NCBI GenBank assembly: GCA_013397455.1
Contig: VYZB01000016.1
Coordinates: 2,629,179 to 2,693,178 of the forward strand
Source of the DNA: Crotophaga sulcirostris
Lineage: Eukaryota; Chordata; Aves; Cuculiformes; Crotophagidae
Length of the DNA: 64,000 nucleotides
Reading direction: 5' to 3'
Each line of letters starts with the position of its first letter. Position 1 is the stretch's first letter. The translations under genes were made by a program, and so were the position numbers. The notes beneath the pieces are model-generated. The model was given only the letters and a program-made list of their open reading frames with translations, searched no databases and was not told the origin of the DNA. Below, one piece after another: positions 1 through 11,554 of the stretch.

Positions 1-825
1 TAGTGAAAGTGGTTTTCTGCAGTATTGTGGTAGATGTTAGGGTGATGACATCCCATCTTTTTTCTTCTTGGGCCAAATGTACTGTGGGGCAGGAAAGGAA
101 GTTGTGATTTATGATTCTGCTTATGTATTTTCAATGCATTTTTTAAAATTCTATATAGGAACGGAAAACTCGAACTAATTTTGTGTTGCTGCCAAATAGT
201 TCACATATGTGTTTCCTAATTCCAGGGAAATGGGTGTTCACATTCCTTCTAAAATTTAAAACGAAATGTTCTTTATGTTATGACAAGTGTTTTCATTTCA
301 TTCAGTTCAGACAACTGCCATCTCACCCTCTCTTAATGCTTAGCTTCTAATTGTATTCTCAAATGCAATATTTTATTTTCAGCCTGGCATTTCTCTATTT
401 GGATTTTCTCCTCCAAGTTTCATAGGGTTTGTCATTACCTTGGCTTCTGAAAATCAAGTAGTTCACATTCTTCCATTTTTCATGCTCCTCAACACACAGG
501 TAACTAGAAACCTTACAAACACTCCCCGCTTTTCTTCTCTTCATTCTGGTTATTTGACATAACCTGATAGCTTTAACTGCTTCATGCTTTCCTTTTTATC
601 ATCTCAGATGTTTTGAATATTCTGCTATAAACCTTGACTACCCCATACAATCTTGGTTAAAAAAGAAAGATAAAGCAATCTGGTTTAGATTGCAACTGTG
701 AAAACTTTTTATTAGTTTGTGGCTTTACATAACCGTAGATCACAATCCTGTACTACCTTTTCTTAAATCAGCTATCCTCATTTTAGTCATTAAACAACTC
801 TTCCTGGTAACTATGCAAATCATGG
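1..825. other. AT-rich unique sequence, no gene seen
   Basis: This stretch is AT-rich, with short homopolymer runs and no coding signal or repeat that I recognise. CR1 similarity begins only near 826, so the boundary with the next element is approximate to a few tens of bases. Confidence 0.5.
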
Positions 826-2062
826 GCTAATAATACCCTGGATTTCCCGAGAGCAAACTTTGGCCTGTTCAGGAGATTCTCTTGGGAGGCAGACCTGAAG
901 GGCAGAGGGGTCCAGGAAGGCTGGACATTCTTGAAGAAGGATATCTTAAAGGTGCAGGAGCAGGCTGTTCCCATGTGCCGTAAGCAGAACCTGCAGGGAA
1001 GATGACGGGCCTGTCTGAACAGGGAGCTTTTGCTGGGACTCAGGAAAAGAAGGATATTTTACCACTTTTGGAAGAAGGGGCAGGTAACTCAAGAAGAGTT
1101 CTGCTGCCACTCCACACAAGCTTAGACAGGCACTGTAAACCAGAAGACTGTGAGTTCAAGAAAATTAGATCATGCAGAAAGAAAATTAGAAAGCCCAGCT
1201 AGAACCTGTTGTAAGAGATGACAAAAATGTTTTTACAAATACATTAATAACAAAAAGAGAGCCAAGGAAAATCTCCATTCTTTATTGGATGCAGGGGGAA
1301 CATTTCCACCAAGGATAAGGAAAAAGGTGAGGTACCTAATGCCTTATTTTCCTCAGTCTTTAACAGTCAGACCACTTATCCCCTGGGGTATTCATCCCCT
1401 TGAATGGAAGACAGGGACAGAAAGCAGAATAAACCCCGCATAATCCAAGAGGGAACAGTTAATGAGCTGCCACACCACCTGAACACTCACAGGTCTATGG
1501 GGCCAGATGGAATCCACCCAAGAGTATTGAGGGAGCTGGTGGAGGAGCTTGCCAAGCTTGACAATCATTATCAGCAGTCCTGGTTGAACGTGAGCCAGCA
1601 GTGTGCCCAGGTGGCCAAGAAGGCAAACAGTATCCTGGCTTATACTAGAAATGGTGTGGTCTGCAGGAGTACAGAAGTGACCATGCTCCTGCACTCAGCT
1701 CTAGTGAGGCTGCATGTTGAATATTGTGCTAAGTGCTGGGCTCCTCAGTACCAGAAGGGCATTGAGGTGCTGGAGCACATCCAGAGAAGGGTAATGAAGC
1801 TGGTGAAGGGGCTGGAGAACAAGTCTTAGAGTCAATTGGGAGTGTTTAGTCTGGAGAAGAGGAGAATGTGGGGAGACCTTATTGTTCTCTACAACTACCC
1901 GAATGGAGACTGTAGTGAGATGGGTTTTGATCTCTTCTCCCAAGTGACTAGTGGTAAGATGAGAGGAAATGACCTCAAGTTTTGTCAGAGACAATTCAGA
2001 TCGCATATTATGAAACATTGGAACAGGCTGTCCCAGGAAGTGATGGAGTCAGCATCCCTGGT
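826..2062 (+). mobile_element. CR1 LINE ORF2 remnant, internally deleted, part before the nested LTR
   Basis: CR1 is the main avian non-LTR retrotransposon; its ORF2 encodes an endonuclease and reverse transcriptase. Translation from about 830 gives the CR1 segment after the endonuclease (TLDF..ANFGLF, then RGVQEGW and QEQAVP). The start of the RT domain follows, with MGPDGIHPRVLRE at 1497-1535. Near 1586 the text jumps from the RT start (QQSW) directly to the C-terminal region (SQQCAQVAKKANSIL from 1593), so the catalytic RT core is missing. The C-terminal part continues with ALVRLHVEYC and QRRVMKLVKGLE, meets a stop at 1827-1829, and resumes as FSLEKRR and HWNRL up to 2062. Stops and frame changes show it is dead. 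The element is truncated at its 5' end and lacks the endonuclease domain. It continues after the LTR at 2450. Confidence 0.9.
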
Positions 2063-2324
2063 TGTTGGGGGCCTTAGGACCGTAGGACAAGTATACAGCA
2101 AGTTATGAAGGTCAAAGTGACCTTGAGATAGGGAAGGCGTGTACGGACTTGTAGAAGTTATGTGCAAAAAAGAATGCCTGAAACCGCAAGGCAGGAACCA
2201 AAAGCTTAGCTACGCTTGAACACGCTAACCAATCATAAGGCTTAGGGGGCACATGAATGCCTCGTGATAGAGTATAACCTCCAATCGAGTAACGCGTGAC
2301 CGCATGTATGGACCTAGAATATGA

Positions 2325-2332
2325 TATAAATA
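2325..2332 (+). promoter_or_regulatory. LTR TATA box
   Basis: The motif TATAAATA lies in the LTR U3 region, downstream of two CCAAT boxes. It would place a transcription start roughly 25-30 bases downstream, next to the 10 bp repeats. Activity is not known. Confidence 0.6.
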
Positions 2333-2348
2333 GAGATGCTTTGTTAAC

Positions 2349-2354
2349 AATAAA
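2349..2354 (+). promoter_or_regulatory. LTR polyadenylation signal
   Basis: AATAAA begins 24 bases after the start of the TATA box, so it probably lies in U3 upstream of the cap site with a very short R. That order is known from avian leukosis-type LTRs, and it supports the class II assignment. Confidence 0.6.
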
Positions 2355-2394
2355 CGGAGACGCTGGGAGACACTCGGAGACGCTCGGAGGCGCT
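2355..2394 (+). repeat. Four 10 bp tandem repeats in LTR R/U5
   Basis: There are four adjacent decamers related to CGGAGACGCT: CGGAGACGCT, GGGAGACACT, CGGAGACGCT and CGGAGGCGCT. The first and third are identical. The array starts immediately after the AATAAA signal, at the probable cap and cleavage region. Confidence 0.85.
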
Positions 2395-2449
2395 TGAGCA
2401 TAACTTACATCGTGTCGGTGTGTTTTCTCCCCTGTACCTGGCTGCGGCA

Positions 2450-2587
2450 CCTGGTGAAGTTAAAAAAATGTGTTGATGTGGTACTTCGAGACACAGTTTA
2501 GTAGAAAGGGTGGTATTGGGCTGACGGTTGAATTTTATTATTTGAGGGTCTTTTCCAGTCTTAATGATTCTATGATTCTGTGATTCT
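2450..2587 (+). mobile_element. CR1 3' end after the nested LTR
   Basis: The CR1 coding frame resumes after the LTR with VDVVLRDTV-like text, followed by the short 3' untranslated region (GAGGGTCTTTTCCAG). It ends in the diagnostic CR1 octamer tail, ATTCTATGATTCTGTGATTCT-like, at about 2566-2587. Bases 2450-2455 are the second copy of the LTR target duplication. This is the true 3' end of the copy that begins near 826. Confidence 0.92.
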
Positions 2588-2742
2588 AATAATATTTTAA
2601 CAAGGGATTCCCACAGATTTTTCCTTAACCAGAGAGGAAACCTGTATCCAGAAGTGCACAAGTTTGGAGAGAGGAAAGAATTAAGACACACACCTATTAA
2701 AGCTTCATGCAATGAAAGACCCTCTCTTCTCTTCCAGGAATT

Positions 2743-2770
2743 AAAAAAAAAAAAAAAAAGAAAAAAAAAG
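2743..2770. repeat. A-rich tract
   Basis: Seventeen A, one G, nine A and one G. It could be a decayed poly(A) tail, but no retrosequence is recognisable just upstream, so it is listed only as low-complexity sequence. Confidence 0.85.
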
Positions 2771-5366
2771 AAGTAGTCACCGAAACCCCACTATGATAAC
2801 AAAAGAAAACAAACAAGCAGGGATAGAAAACTGCCACTATATAATTCGGTTTCTGAATGATTTTTCACAAAATGATCCCTACAGGAACAGGGACTGGGTG
2901 TTGAGCAGGATTCATTAAGCTCAGTGACTATATTTAGCACTAAACCGATTACCATATCTGAGGTAAAGAAAGAATCCAAATCTTCCACATTCATAATCAC
3001 TGGGATAATAAATATCATTTCCTGTGTTGGCAACTTGATGACACTAGTCTTGAGGATTTTTTTTTTTGTTGATTTCTTTGCCTTCACAGCCAAAGATGTT
3101 CAGCAGGTTTAACATTAATTCATTACTGGGTTTAGAAAACAAAAACTGTATTTTTTGACAAACACACCACTCATTTAAAACTAAAAATGTTCAAATCTGG
3201 CTGTAAGGCTTACATTACATTTGGACTGCCAGAATCCTTGAACTTAATGTCTCTTGGTTACCCAAAAGTTATTTTTTTCATGTAAAGCATATGATAAGTC
3301 CTGTAAGAGGAAGAAATAGGTGAGTTCAGTACCAAAAACCAAGGAATAGAAAGAAAAAATTTCCCAAAAGAAAATATTCAATCTTTCTCTGCTTTTTTTT
3401 TCAGTATCTACTGGTGTTTTTCACTATTCATATGGCAAGCTGTAAGCCAATACACTGAATGAGGAAACAAAGAATCAAAATTAAATACTTCTCTGATATA
3501 ATAAAAAAAAATATTCAGGAACCCAAAAAACAGCAAAGTAGTGATATCTCACAACAGTCAGTTTAGCTGCAGCAACATAAATTTCTCTTGTTAATTGACA
3601 TTTATTGATAAGGAAGAAGTTACATTGCTTTACTAAAATGACATTTTGAAGCACAATGGCAATTGCAAGAACCCAGGCAACGCATCAATGATGCCGACAA
3701 GCTGTGATAAGGAAATGAACATATTTTTTTTAGAAATGGAAGTCAAAATTTAAATGTTTTATTGACATACATGATGTCTTTACAAAAGAAAATGTTTGAA
3801 AATACTTTGAATATAGTGCAAATTAATCATTGAAATGAATACAATTAGATGAATATCGAACATACTTTTAGATCAAATATAGGAAATGTTTCAGAAAAGA
3901 CAAGAACATACTAAGAAGGGGTTTTTCAGACATATACTTGCAAAATATCATTTTATTCTTAAAGGTTAAAGGCAGTCTTGTTATTTCAGTGACAAGGTAT
4001 AGCACTGGGCTTGCAGCAAATGATTGTCAAGCTACTTCTGGTGTTCACTGTCAAATTCTATAAAAATCAAGCACGTGGTGCCTTACAAGTCTTGAAAAGA
4101 AACAACTGTGAAATGACCAGAAAAGAAACAGGTTTTCCTTCTAGACTTACTAAAATTCATCACTGGTGAACTTTTGTACTGAAACCGACACATATTAAAT
4201 TTCTCCATCATGCCATGCAGGTGCTAGTTTTAATTACAAAAATGTTATGTTCTCTAAAATCCTTATTTATGCTTTCCAGAATAGATCAGAATTTTTAGAG
4301 AAATGTTTGTTGTATTTTCAGACTGTACAGATGTCCAAAGATGAAAAACAGTTTGTTCATTGCTTTGTATATATACCTCTAAATTTTATTGAACAGGGAC
4401 TATTGTTGTGAGTCCTCCCTCAGAGAAATCATTCACAAGTGCAAGCATAGCATAAGATGGATATCAAATATGGGTTGTTAAAAATACAGACACTTAAGGC
4501 CAGACTAAGTCATTGAAAGTTCTCATAGCAAATAAAAAAAGACCTGTTTCCCTTTCCATTCTGGAAGAGGCCAGGAATTACCCCATTTCTTTAGACTTCA
4601 TAGGTTTCATACACCTGAATCCTCCATTTATCTCAGATGACTTAGTTATATAATTTGATAATTATGGGAGTTAGTTATATTGGTGAGAGAACACTATTTT
4701 CATTAAAAAGTGGGAAAAGCGACTTCATTATATTATTGTTTGGGAAATAACAGCATCACATACTCATATTAACAATGCGATCCAAAATAAGGTTTATTGC
4801 TTTGTTTTCTGGTAAGAGTAACTGCCCATGCCATTGCTACCGTCACGGTAAATTTAGATGTTGAGGAAGCAACAGAAATCTGGGCAGAGGCAAAATTTAG
4901 TTAAGGTACTGTTAAGGTGCCAGACTCTCAAAGACAAAAATGTAACAGCAACAGAGATTTTTTTGTTATTGTTCTTGAATAAAATTTAGGGAACCACTAC
5001 AGGAAATTAACACAGAGTCTGCAAAGAAACCTTTCCTCAAATAGTCTTTTCCTTGCTGTCTATGTTTAAGAGACCGTGGAAGCAGTAGTAGTTTTGACCA
5101 AGTGGTAGTACTGTTTACTTAATGTTAAAGACAAACAATTTTTTTTAAAAAGAACAAAACTCTTGCAAATAAAACTATAGAAGCTTTGTAACAATTGCTC
5201 AGGATAAACAGCTAGTATTAACCTGTCTTCTTTAATTTATAGAAGCTGAAACTGGATAATATTAAATTTACTTATGAGTCGATTCTGAGGGTGGCCTAAT
5301 GTTTTCATTTCTCAAGGCAAAAGGCCTGGTTGGATAATATGAAATTCCCTGTTCAGTCAAGAAAAT

Positions 5367-5390
5367 TCCTGGTCAGTCGGCTGACCTGGA
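5367..5390. repeat. Inverted repeat (hairpin) TCCTGGTCAG / CTGACCTGGA
   Basis: Two 10-base arms pair at 9 of 10 positions around a TCGG loop, with one T-T mismatch. The arms contain GGTCA and TGACC, which resemble nuclear-receptor half-sites in inverted orientation with a 6-base spacer. Function is unknown. Confidence 0.6.
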
Positions 5391-7681
5391 CCTGAGACCT
5401 CAGAGTCTATTTGGATATATTATGCCTATTCTGAAATACAGAATTCTCAGAAGATTACTGCTTTTTGGACAAGGACCATATATACCATTTATGGCTGCCT
5501 GTTAGTATTTTACTTTTTTACCTAATATTTCAGAGGAAACTGCTACCAGTAAGTTTTCTCTAGCTTATTGCAGATGATATCACTGCTATCTTTAAGCATT
5601 TTTTTAGTTTTATCCTCAAAATGTATTAGTGCACAAGCCAGAAATTATTAAGCTAGTTCATCCTTTAAAAAGTTATTATCTCAATAGTATTTATCAAAAT
5701 GAGAAATCTCACCTGAAGCTTGTCAACAAAATTTTAAAATATTGTACATGACAACAGTCACATCTATTAATATTTCTTCCCCACTTCAGAGGGGTCTAGG
5801 TAGATTCATGAACTAATCCTCTCAAAATCAATTGCTATTCAAAGCATAGGACAAGATACATTAAGAGTGAAAATGGAGGGTAATATTAAAATATGTATGT
5901 ATTTTACACAAACAATATATTTGCAGTAGATATATTTATAAATTATGGTTCACCTGAACATTTTTTGGTTATACGGTGTATTATTTACAGGAGACAGAGA
6001 CCAGATTAAAGGATGTATTTAAAGTATCTTTCCAGGGAGAGTTGCATGCTCATGGATAAGCATGGAAAAGAATTTGCTGTCTTTCGGGTTATCACTAATG
6101 AAATAGAAGAGTTGCAGCATACAATAATGAGTGTAGGAAGCAGAGAAGTCAGAGGAGCAGATTTCTGAAGGATTAAAGCTTTTCATTGTTTATGTATAAA
6201 GAAAGTAATTTATTAAAAAGAGTTGCTGAAGAACAAAAGGAAAAAATACCCATTCTTTTGAAATGCATTTTCCCCAGCCTCCCTATGAACATATTTTAAA
6301 CCTGTACAATAAAAAGGAAAGCTAAGCAAAGAATAACATTATGTGCACTAGTAAAAAGGAAAAAAGTACAAACAAAATCTGGCCAGCTGGCAAAAAATGT
6401 AGAATTAATGTGCCTTTGTGTATCAGATTTGCAAGAATGCAAATATTGCAGCTTTTGGTCAGCTGGTTTAGAGATTAATTTCAAACAAGTAACTTTTTTT
6501 CCTTAAGGAAATGGACTAATAATAGACAGGTCATAAGTATGCAAACAGGGCTGACTCTGCCATAAAACCAGAATGGATTGCCAACTAGAGCAGCAAAATA
6601 TTGAGGGCAGCAAAATTAATTGTGAACGTGGTTTGTGGGTCTGCATATCTTCTTCTGCATTATCTTAAACTGCAAGTCTTTTGGATTTGTATGCAGTTCT
6701 ATGGGTCAACATCTGCTGAATTTTATTTAATTGTTTTAAAACTACAGAAACATATCTAAAAAATTTTGCATTATCATAAATGAATATTATTATCATTACA
6801 TATATTATCATTATTATGACCAACGCAACTTTGTTTTAAGAATATATCTTTATCTGACATATCGCAGTTTTCCTTCACATTATCTTAAATTATTGTCTAA
6901 AAGAATAATATTAAATACAAATTTCTCTTTCTTCTTTCAATGAACACCTGAGAAGCTCTGCAGATCAGATGAAAAGAAAGGAAAACAAAAAATAATAGAA
7001 AACTCCCCAACATCGAACCAGATAATTTGATAGTTTAATATTTGGATGCCTGTCTTCTAATATCCCAAATGACTCAAACTATCAGAGTTTTGATTGACAA
7101 TATCTTCTCTTGATCCAAGTGCATTAGTTTATATCCACCATTTACTGCTTAGTGTTATAAGTTTCTTCTGCAACTTCTTGTAATTAATTTCAGTTTTAAT
7201 TATCCTGAATACTTTGGTATCCTCAAGAAACTTTCTTATTCCTAACTTGTCCCACTTTCTAGAATACATCTGTTGATATGTCAGTGTGAGTCTGAGTAGT
7301 GTAAAACTTATTTATTATGCATGACTTTGGTATCTGAGTAAGTATCTCGGTGTAGGAAGTAATGCACTGGTACAGTTCAGACCGCTGAGAGGAGCATAAA
7401 AAGCAAAGTGACATAAAATGGTAAAATATGGTATAAGTTAAGGTAATGGCATCCAGATTTCCATTGTCTAAACTGAGGATGGAACAGAAGGGCAAGTTTA
7501 GACTAGAAATTAATTCCAGATCTATACACAAACATCACTTTGCTTTGACCATAGAAATATCACCCTTTCCTGGTAGTTACAATATTTCATTTTAATTTGT
7601 TGCCATGAGTTGATGACAAAATTTCAGCGCTAATCCAGAGTTTCCAAACTTAATTCTTTTCTTCTAATTTGCTCTTTTTAG

Positions 7682-7816
7682 GTCTACTGTCTTGAATTTT
7701 TGGGCTTCCATAATGGGAAGACGTCCTTTGATTTTTCTGCTGAGGTGCTACTTCGCCCACAGATGGACAATATTGGAACTCCACGTGGACTACACCCAGC
7801 AGCACAGCTGATGTAA
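7682..7816 (+). other. Candidate terminal exon, weak
   Basis: A strong-looking acceptor precedes this stretch: a possible branch site TTCTAAT, then a pyrimidine tract and TTTTTAG ending at 7681. From 7682 one frame is open for 44 codons to a TAA at 7814-7816. The translation starts VYCLEFLGFHNGKTSF and ends PRGLHPAAQLM. The same frame is closed just upstream, because the acceptor TAG is itself in frame. The stretch is less AT-rich than its flanks and has three CpGs and a CACGTG palindrome (7782-7787). I do not recognise the peptide. A 44-codon open frame can easily arise by chance, so this is only a candidate. Confidence 0.18.
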
Positions 7817-8220
7817 AAAAGAAAAGTTAACAAATTCAAAGAAATTTACAGGACTTGAAATGAAAAAACACCTTAATAAAAATTCATTGCTAGAAACTTT
7901 AAGATCACTACCAGCTAACATCACCAACCTTTTCTGTTCCTATATGTTCTCTGATTCAGCCTTTCACAGGGTGAGACATATTTGTACCTTTGCAAACTGA
8001 CCTGACAAGCCCAAGATTTACATAGTTTAAAGATACATATTCTACAAAACAACAGGAGCTGTCTTCTAAACTACTGCTGCAAAGCAGTCCAGCAGTACCA
8101 AAAATCTTTGGAAAGAATCCATATGGAATGTGAAGGAGAATAGCTGTAAGCTAAGGACAGCAGTCATTAGTTTGCTTGTGAGAACCAAAAAAATTGATGG
8201 GAGAGAGGAGAGGGAAGGAC

Positions 8221-8249
8221 TGGAAGAAGAAAGAAAGGAAGGAAGGAAG
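8221..8249. repeat. GGAA-rich simple repeat
   Basis: Short purine run with GAAA and GGAA units (AGAAGAAAGAAAGGAAGGAAGG core). Low-complexity sequence only. Confidence 0.7.
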
Positions 8250-10610
8250 CAGGGATTTAATTTTGTATAGAAGGAATCATTTCATAGACAATATATGAAA
8301 CAGAAAATGATGTCTGGAAAAGAAACATCCCTACCTGCCAGACAGAAATGATGCGGGGATTGCAGAAAGAAAACACAAGAAACGTCAGAGATATGTTTTA
8401 AAAAATTCTAGTGTTTCCAGTTGTTATGTGAGGATTAAGTTGGCAGTGACATATTATTTTGGCACGTTGTCATTTTTACTTTCATTATGTAAGACTCAGC
8501 AGAGATGTTATGTCAATGCTGTAAGGGACTGTGTTTATTAGAGGAACTTCAAGACCACGTTGTAGTGCTGCTGTATAACATCATTTATAAAAGCATTAAC
8601 ATCGATCAGTGTCATCTGTGGTTCCTATACAACACAAATTCTGAGATTTTGACAGTTTTCATTGTATAGATATAATATACCAGTCATGATATGACAATAG
8701 TAATTTGCTAATTAATGGAGCTGAGAAACATTTTACTAACTTAAATAACAACATAATCAGCTCTAGGATGTAGTTGCCTTTCCAGATTATGTATTTAGGC
8801 TGGAAAATTGTATTCCTAATTTTGTGTGTAACTAAAATAAACTAATACTGCATTCTCAAAGCTCATTTCATCTTTACGTATCCACATATAAATTTCACTC
8901 TCGCACAGCATGAGTACTGAAAATAAAAGAGGCTTCTAAAATCCATGTGAACATTCAGTTACAGCAGCTGCAGAATCAAAGGTATTTTTAACAGCTAGCA
9001 TTCTTTTATAAGATGTAAACCACAACATTTATAAAGAAAAATCTTTGGACTTTCATTCCGGGCTTTGAGTAACTTGTGACAGAGATTTTTGTTTGAGAAG
9101 AGCCACGGTGGCACACAGGTCAATAAAACTAAAGGTTATTAATTCCCACAACTTAGTACTTTACTCAATGCCAACCTAAATATATATGTATGTGTATAAA
9201 AGAATATATATTTACCTATAGGTAAAAAAATCCTCATACTTGGTCTACATTTTACTATAGGAATTAATAGGGTTTTTAAAAAATGGAAATACAAGGAGGG
9301 TTTTTTCTGTTGTTTTTAATTTTCATATAAGTTTTCTTTTACCTTCCTCATCCAAGACTAGAAATAAAATTCCCAGAGTACTTTAGGAAAGAAATTTTCC
9401 AAAAAGTTTCTAATAAAATTTCCATCTTCCATCCCACAGGAATAACAATTCATTTGATAGAAAAAGCATATGACTGATGCAAGTAAATAGATGTCAATAC
9501 AATGCTCAGACCCTACAGGAATCGTTATTGACTAACCAACATCAGTAAAACATGTACTTTAAATCACTCGCTTCTAAGAGGAACTAAAATCATGACTCCT
9601 TTGGTGAATTTTATTTACTGACCCTTTCCCATGCAAATAGAAGCTCTCCTAGTCTATCAAATTGTTACTGATTATTATATATCCATTTTCATACCATAAC
9701 TGTATGCCTTGCTTATAAACAAGTTGTTAATACAACTTCCTCCTTCTGCAAAATTTGAATAAAAATTATCAGAGCTTGTTCATGATGCTTGATCATTATG
9801 TTTCTTTGGCCTGAGCGATTACTTCATGATCTCTGAAACCTATTTTAGATTCCTGTGTGCCATACAAAAATTTGTCTTCTGAATCAGAGAAGACTGTGCA
9901 TTTTTTTTTTTATAACTGTAGGAAGCAGTACATAGCTCAGTTTGTAGCAATGCAAAATGGCCACATGAGTGTCAGAGGAGTTAGTTCATCACAACATTGA
10001 TTCAAGTGTTACTATAGTGGAACAGCTTTGAGAGCCCATGTGTGATTTAGAGGGACCCAGAAGGTTAAAGAACAAAGTTCACTGCTGTGAAAAAAACAAG
10101 AAAACAATCAGTGTGGAAGTAGATATAATTGATTTGGATGACATGATGCATGCTGCAATTTGCTGCCCTATATTGAGGCAGAATGGTGGCAGAAGTTCTG
10201 TAATTGAAGATCAAATGACAAGAAATTGAAGGTTTTTTTTCTAGTACAGCAGTGGTTGCTGTCACTTTGGGAACTTACTATCCCAGAATTTTATAGTTTG
10301 ATGTTCTAGATGAACTGTCAGAGACAACTGTTTCTTGTGATGCTATTTACCTCAATATCCCAAATCCATCTGAATTTATAACTTAGTTTCATTGATTTGT
10401 GTTTCCAAATTATGTTAAGAACATTGATGCCTGTAAGCTTACCTTCAGCTCTTGGTCTGTTACTGAAAAGATGAGAGAAAAATAATGTATACAAAAAAAG
10501 CAAGTGATATAAAACCTGTTTTTTTCCCTAACAGTGTGTGCAAAAATTTTTTCTTTCATATAAGATTGCTATAAAAATTATGTGAATCACATGATAATAA
10601 ATCAGTGCTG

Positions 10611-10640
10611 ATGTACCTGGATGTACACAGATGTACAGTG
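10611..10640. repeat. 3 x 10 bp repeat sharing ATGTAC
   Basis: Three consecutive decamers each begin with ATGTAC (ATGTACCTGG, ATGTACACAG, ATGTACAGTG), in exact 10-base register. It is too short to assign to any known family. Confidence 0.7.
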
Positions 10641-11471
10641 ATCAATCAATCAGGTGTCTATTTTATTGAGACTTTTTATACCAAACAATTAAGTATAAAA
10701 TGGAGCAACATTGTTAGATCTCATGAGTTTAATTCAAAAAGTTTTGTAGGGCACTCCATAATGCTGGTCCTTTGATGATTCAGATCAGGCATGGGACTAG
10801 AATATATTTTTCACTCCCTTCCATGAGGAGCAAAACTATTTTTTCTCAGTAAGAAAAGTGGAAAAAGATGCAGGGCAGGAGGTGAGCCTTAGATAAATAA
10901 GGAAACAAGTCACACAGCTAGGACTGGAAAGTACCTGTATCCCACGAGTTAGACATAGTCATAGAAAGTTTTCATCATTTTTATAGACCAATCTTTCTCA
11001 ATATGGGTCATTTCTCCTTTGATGCAGCTTCACAGACTTCAAAAGCATGTTCAGTCACTAGAGGACTTTATCAAACTTTCAAACATGAATAATGCTTGAC
11101 AAAAATGTGGTGAGATCTGCAGGTTGCAAACAGTAAATAAATTAGAGGTTTTAAACAGCAGAACAATGTGCAAGACAAACCTCTTCATCAGGATAAAAGT
11201 AGAACATTAAAAAAAATCAAATATTTAAAGGTGGAATGCAGTTAGTCCAGAGATAACAACATCTGCTGCTTAGCTTAGTTTTCTTCTGTTTTCAGTTCTA
11301 TCACGTATGGTGTTACACAACAGTAATTCCAAGTGAGACATCTGACTCACACCTACCATTCTCTCAACTTCTCAGCTCTACAAGGACAACTGTCACCAGT
11401 TTTCTGCTGCCTGCAGAGGCTGGAGGAGCTGAGAGGTCCTGCTGCCTTACTGATGATACTCCCTTACTAAG

Positions 11472-11554
11472 GAATCAGAATCATCGGGTTGGGAAAGACC
11501 TTTGAGAACATCATGTCCAACAGTACCTGTCCACTTACTGAACCATATCCATGA
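11472..11554 (-). mobile_element. CR1 LINE 3' tail fragment
   Basis: The minus strand reads as the last ~80 bases of CR1. On the + strand this appears as GAATCAGAATCAT (decayed octamer tail), GGGTTGGGAAAGACCTTTGAGA, TCATGTCCAACAG, and then the motif equivalent to AACCATGTCC. It is strongly 5' truncated and diverged, which is typical of CR1. Confidence 0.82.

Larger units (their letters stand above)
2063..2449 (+). mobile_element. ERVK-like (class II) solo LTR inserted in CR1
   Basis: This is a 387 bp long terminal repeat that starts TGTTGGGG and ends GCGGCA, so it has the canonical TG..CA termini. It is flanked by a perfect 6 bp duplication, CCTGGT, at 2057-2062 and 2450-2455; removing the LTR and one copy restores the CR1 text. 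A 6 bp duplication fits avian alpharetrovirus/ERVK-like integration. Internal signals are CCAAT at 2229-2233 and 2281-2285, a TATA box at 2325-2332 and AATAAA at 2349-2354. No primer-binding site, internal region or second LTR follows, so it is a solo LTR left by LTR-LTR recombination. It is CpG-rich compared with its surroundings, which suggests a fairly recent insertion. The family name is inferred; I cannot match a library consensus here. Confidence 0.88.
2588..7681. other. AT-rich unique sequence, no gene seen
   Basis: No recognisable gene or transposon. It holds the A-rich tract at 2743-2770 and a 10 bp-arm hairpin at 5367-5390. Open frames here are short and look like chance. Confidence 0.5.
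7817..11471. other. AT-rich unique sequence, no gene seen
   Basis: Contains a short GGAA-rich tract (8221-8249), a T11 run (9901-9911) and a 3 x 10 bp periodic repeat (10611-10640). I recognise nothing coding in it. Confidence 0.5.

Noticed and set aside
2743..2770. Poly(A) tail of a processed pseudogene
   Set aside because: No gene-like sequence upstream; the nearest element is a CR1, which ends in octamers and not poly(A).
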